DNA of 64,000 nucleotides from Fistularia commersonii. Its lineage: Eukaryota; Chordata; Actinopteri; Syngnathiformes; Fistulariidae. Below the pieces are notes generated by a model. The model was given only the letters and a program-made list of their open reading frames with translations, was not told where the DNA came from and made no database searches. How positions within the stretch are numbered: the first letter of the stretch is position 1; each line of letters starts with the position of its first letter. The stretch covers positions 5,768,501 through 5,832,500 of the forward strand of contig JBBMNZ010000030.1 of the NCBI GenBank assembly GCA_037954325.1, given 5' to 3'. Both the position numbers and the translations under genes were made by a program. This document shows positions 62,201 to 64,000 of this stretch, one piece after another.

Positions 62201-64000
62201 TTAATTTTATCTGTTGTTTTTACAGTTAGGATTTATGCTTAAATTTAAAAAAAAAAGGAAAAACAACAAAGACTTGATTTACAACCAAGTCATCCACAGA
62301 TCAAGCATTCAAACAAAAGATCTCAATATTTGAATTTAAACAGGCCTTTTTCGATTTCTTTGTTGCCATGTGGTCTATAAATTAGTGTTTGCCAACAATG
62401 AGCCTGGAGTTAATTTAAAGTTATTATGAAATAACTTGATTTAAAGTTATTATAAAAGCAATAAAGCAACATTAAATGAATTTTGATGGGATTAAAGGAC
62501 TCCTGCAAACTTTCACTTTGGATATTACATGTGTTTAAGAACCGATCAACTTTTAATAATGTAAAATTTGAGACATACGTTAGCCATCAAAATATTCCAT
62601 TTTCAGCTCTTCAAATGTGAATAGCTCTTTGTTTTCTGTACATTTTTGTGAAAGTTAGATGGATATTAATGGGCAGGATGATGTTGAAGTATGTTATAAT
62701 GGGCTTGTAATGGATAAACTAATTGAATAAGTCTCTCCATGATTTTATGGACCAATGGATCAATCAAGATAGCCGTGCAAGACGTTGGCTGTTCAGACAC
62801 CATATGTTCTGCTCTTCCTTATTCTGTCTGTTGCATCTTGCGCATTATTTTGGCAGAAGATTTGCAAAACAGCGTTGGGTGGCTGAAACAACCTTCTGTA
62901 TGCTGCTGCTGTGATGGAGGAGAAACACATCTACAACATGCTACGGTATAATCAGTTAATTAGCTGTCGGCGAATGGCAATGATTAGATGCAACGTGACT
63001 CTCCGCGATAATGCGGCGTTTTAACGACTTGATCGCCCTGTTCAGTCAGAGACTCTCCATAAGGAGCTCTCATTACTGTCCACCCAACCATTCCTGGGCT
63101 ATTTGCCATGCCAGTCAGATAGTGCTAGTACGAGGTTCTGGGAAAACAAATGGGTTTGTCCCGGAAGTGGGGATTGATCATGGTTGAAACAGAAAGGAGA
63201 AAAGGTGCTTTAAAACCTGCATAAATTTTCACTCCGAATGAATAGATAAAATGTATACTTGGCCTTTAGAAAGATGTTTAGTTCGCCATTTTTATTCTCG
63301 TTTTTTTTTTTTTGTCTATTCTTAGGTTTGATTGATATCAAACTCACAGAGCGGTCTGGTTTCCTTTTTGATCCTGGAATGCTCTGAAAGCCAGCACCAA
63401 TTCATAATGATGTCTTCATTGCCCTAATGAAAGGGAAATGAGCAGCGCAGCAACAGAGGAATCTCCTGAGGTTCTGATTATTATTTTTGTTTAACTTCCA
63501 AAGCACAAAAGCCTTGAGGTGAGTGCCTTCAAACCTGCCAAAGGACTCAAAACTGCCTCTGAATCAGGTCTGGCTACTCTACCTTCCTTCCACAGTTCTC
63601 AAGGAAAAAACAAACATGCACACAAAATACATTTAACTGATGCTACTTCATTTTACAAGTGACATTAGATTCATCAAACTAAGCTTTAAAGACAAAGATA
63701 TCTCCTACAAATGACACGTTCAATATTGATTAATCAGTCAGATTATTTTTGCAACTGAATGATTAATTTATTTTTTAATAAAACATTAGAAATGCTTGAT
63801 AAACGTCAATTGGTAGATCTCAAGGTTCATGGTGATATTATATAGAACAGGAAGTTGATCATTAATAGTTTTGTGTCTTAAAAGAATTCAAACCTCTTGA
63901 TATTCTATCAGAATATTCCTAAAAATTAAATAAACCAAAATTATATATTTGTCAGAGTTCCTTATTTTGCACACAAACAGCAGCACTAACAGCAAACTGG
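62201..64000 (+). other. znf704: znf704 intron 2, end of window
   Basis: AT-rich unique intronic DNA. A block near 62950-63120 (CCGCGATAATGCGGCG.. and TCAGTCAGAGACTCTCC) is more balanced in composition and could be a regulatory element. No exon seen. Confidence 0.5.

Noticed and set aside
36196..64000. Further znf704 exons (zinc finger, serine-rich region)
   Set aside because: I looked for the expected continuation after the exon 2 region and for a C2H2 pattern with flanking splice sites and found none, so they are taken to lie beyond the window.

Overview
This is nuclear genomic DNA from a vertebrate, almost certainly a teleost fish and probably a percomorph (the species cannot be told from the sequence). 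The evidence is split genes with GT-AG introns, one CpG island, very dense CA/GT microsatellites, and fish-type repeats: an RTE/Expander-like LINE tail, tRNA-derived SINE-like repeats, hAT-type and other terminal-inverted-repeat elements. There is no operon structure, no CRISPR array and no phage or plasmid material. Only a few percent of the 64 kb is coding, and most open frames are chance or microsatellite frames.

Two protein-coding genes lie head to tail on the + strand. Gene 1 is pag1 (PAG/Cbp, the transmembrane adaptor that recruits Csk to lipid rafts). Seven coding exons (9920-10107, 11058-11115, 14913-15009, 16110-16279, 16424-16855, 22499-22558, 22828-23190) join with consistent phases into a complete 455-codon frame. 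It has a transmembrane segment, a CxxC palmitoylation motif, nine tyrosines mostly in YxxV/I settings including the Csk-docking tyrosine, two proline-rich SH3 ligands and a C-terminal PDZ ligand. A probable 36-nt 5' UTR exon lies at 7845-7880. The 3' UTR follows 23190.

Gene 2 is znf704 (ZNF704/ZNF395/SLC2A4RG zinc-finger family), of which only the 5' part is here. A CpG-island promoter and GC-rich leader (about 29.1-30.0 kb) precede coding exon 1 (29998-30252), and exon 2 is at 36008-36195. The zinc-finger exons must lie beyond 64000. The same order and orientation, PAG1 upstream of ZNF704, is known in human 8q21.13, so this is a conserved block.

Layout: 1-7844 upstream of or within 5' introns of pag1, with microsatellites and RFX-type palindromes; 7845-23190 pag1 exons and introns, with a palindromic inverted-repeat element, SINE-like copies and a decayed RTE-type reverse transcriptase; 23191-29000 pag1 3' UTR and intergenic DNA with a SINE-like copy and an RTE tail flanked by a perfect 17-bp target duplication; 29000-31400 CpG island; 31400-36007 znf704 intron 1; 36196-64000 intron 2, with a hAT element, many CA/GT arrays and several AT-rich, TAATTA-containing blocks that look like candidate conserved noncoding elements.

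I found no wholly new biological system. The points most worth a second look are: the znf704 exon 1 splice donor, which is the first repeat of a (GT)14 microsatellite; overlapping upstream ORFs (TGATG) just before the pag1 start; a NAGNAG acceptor in znf704 exon 2; and three RFX X-box palindromes.
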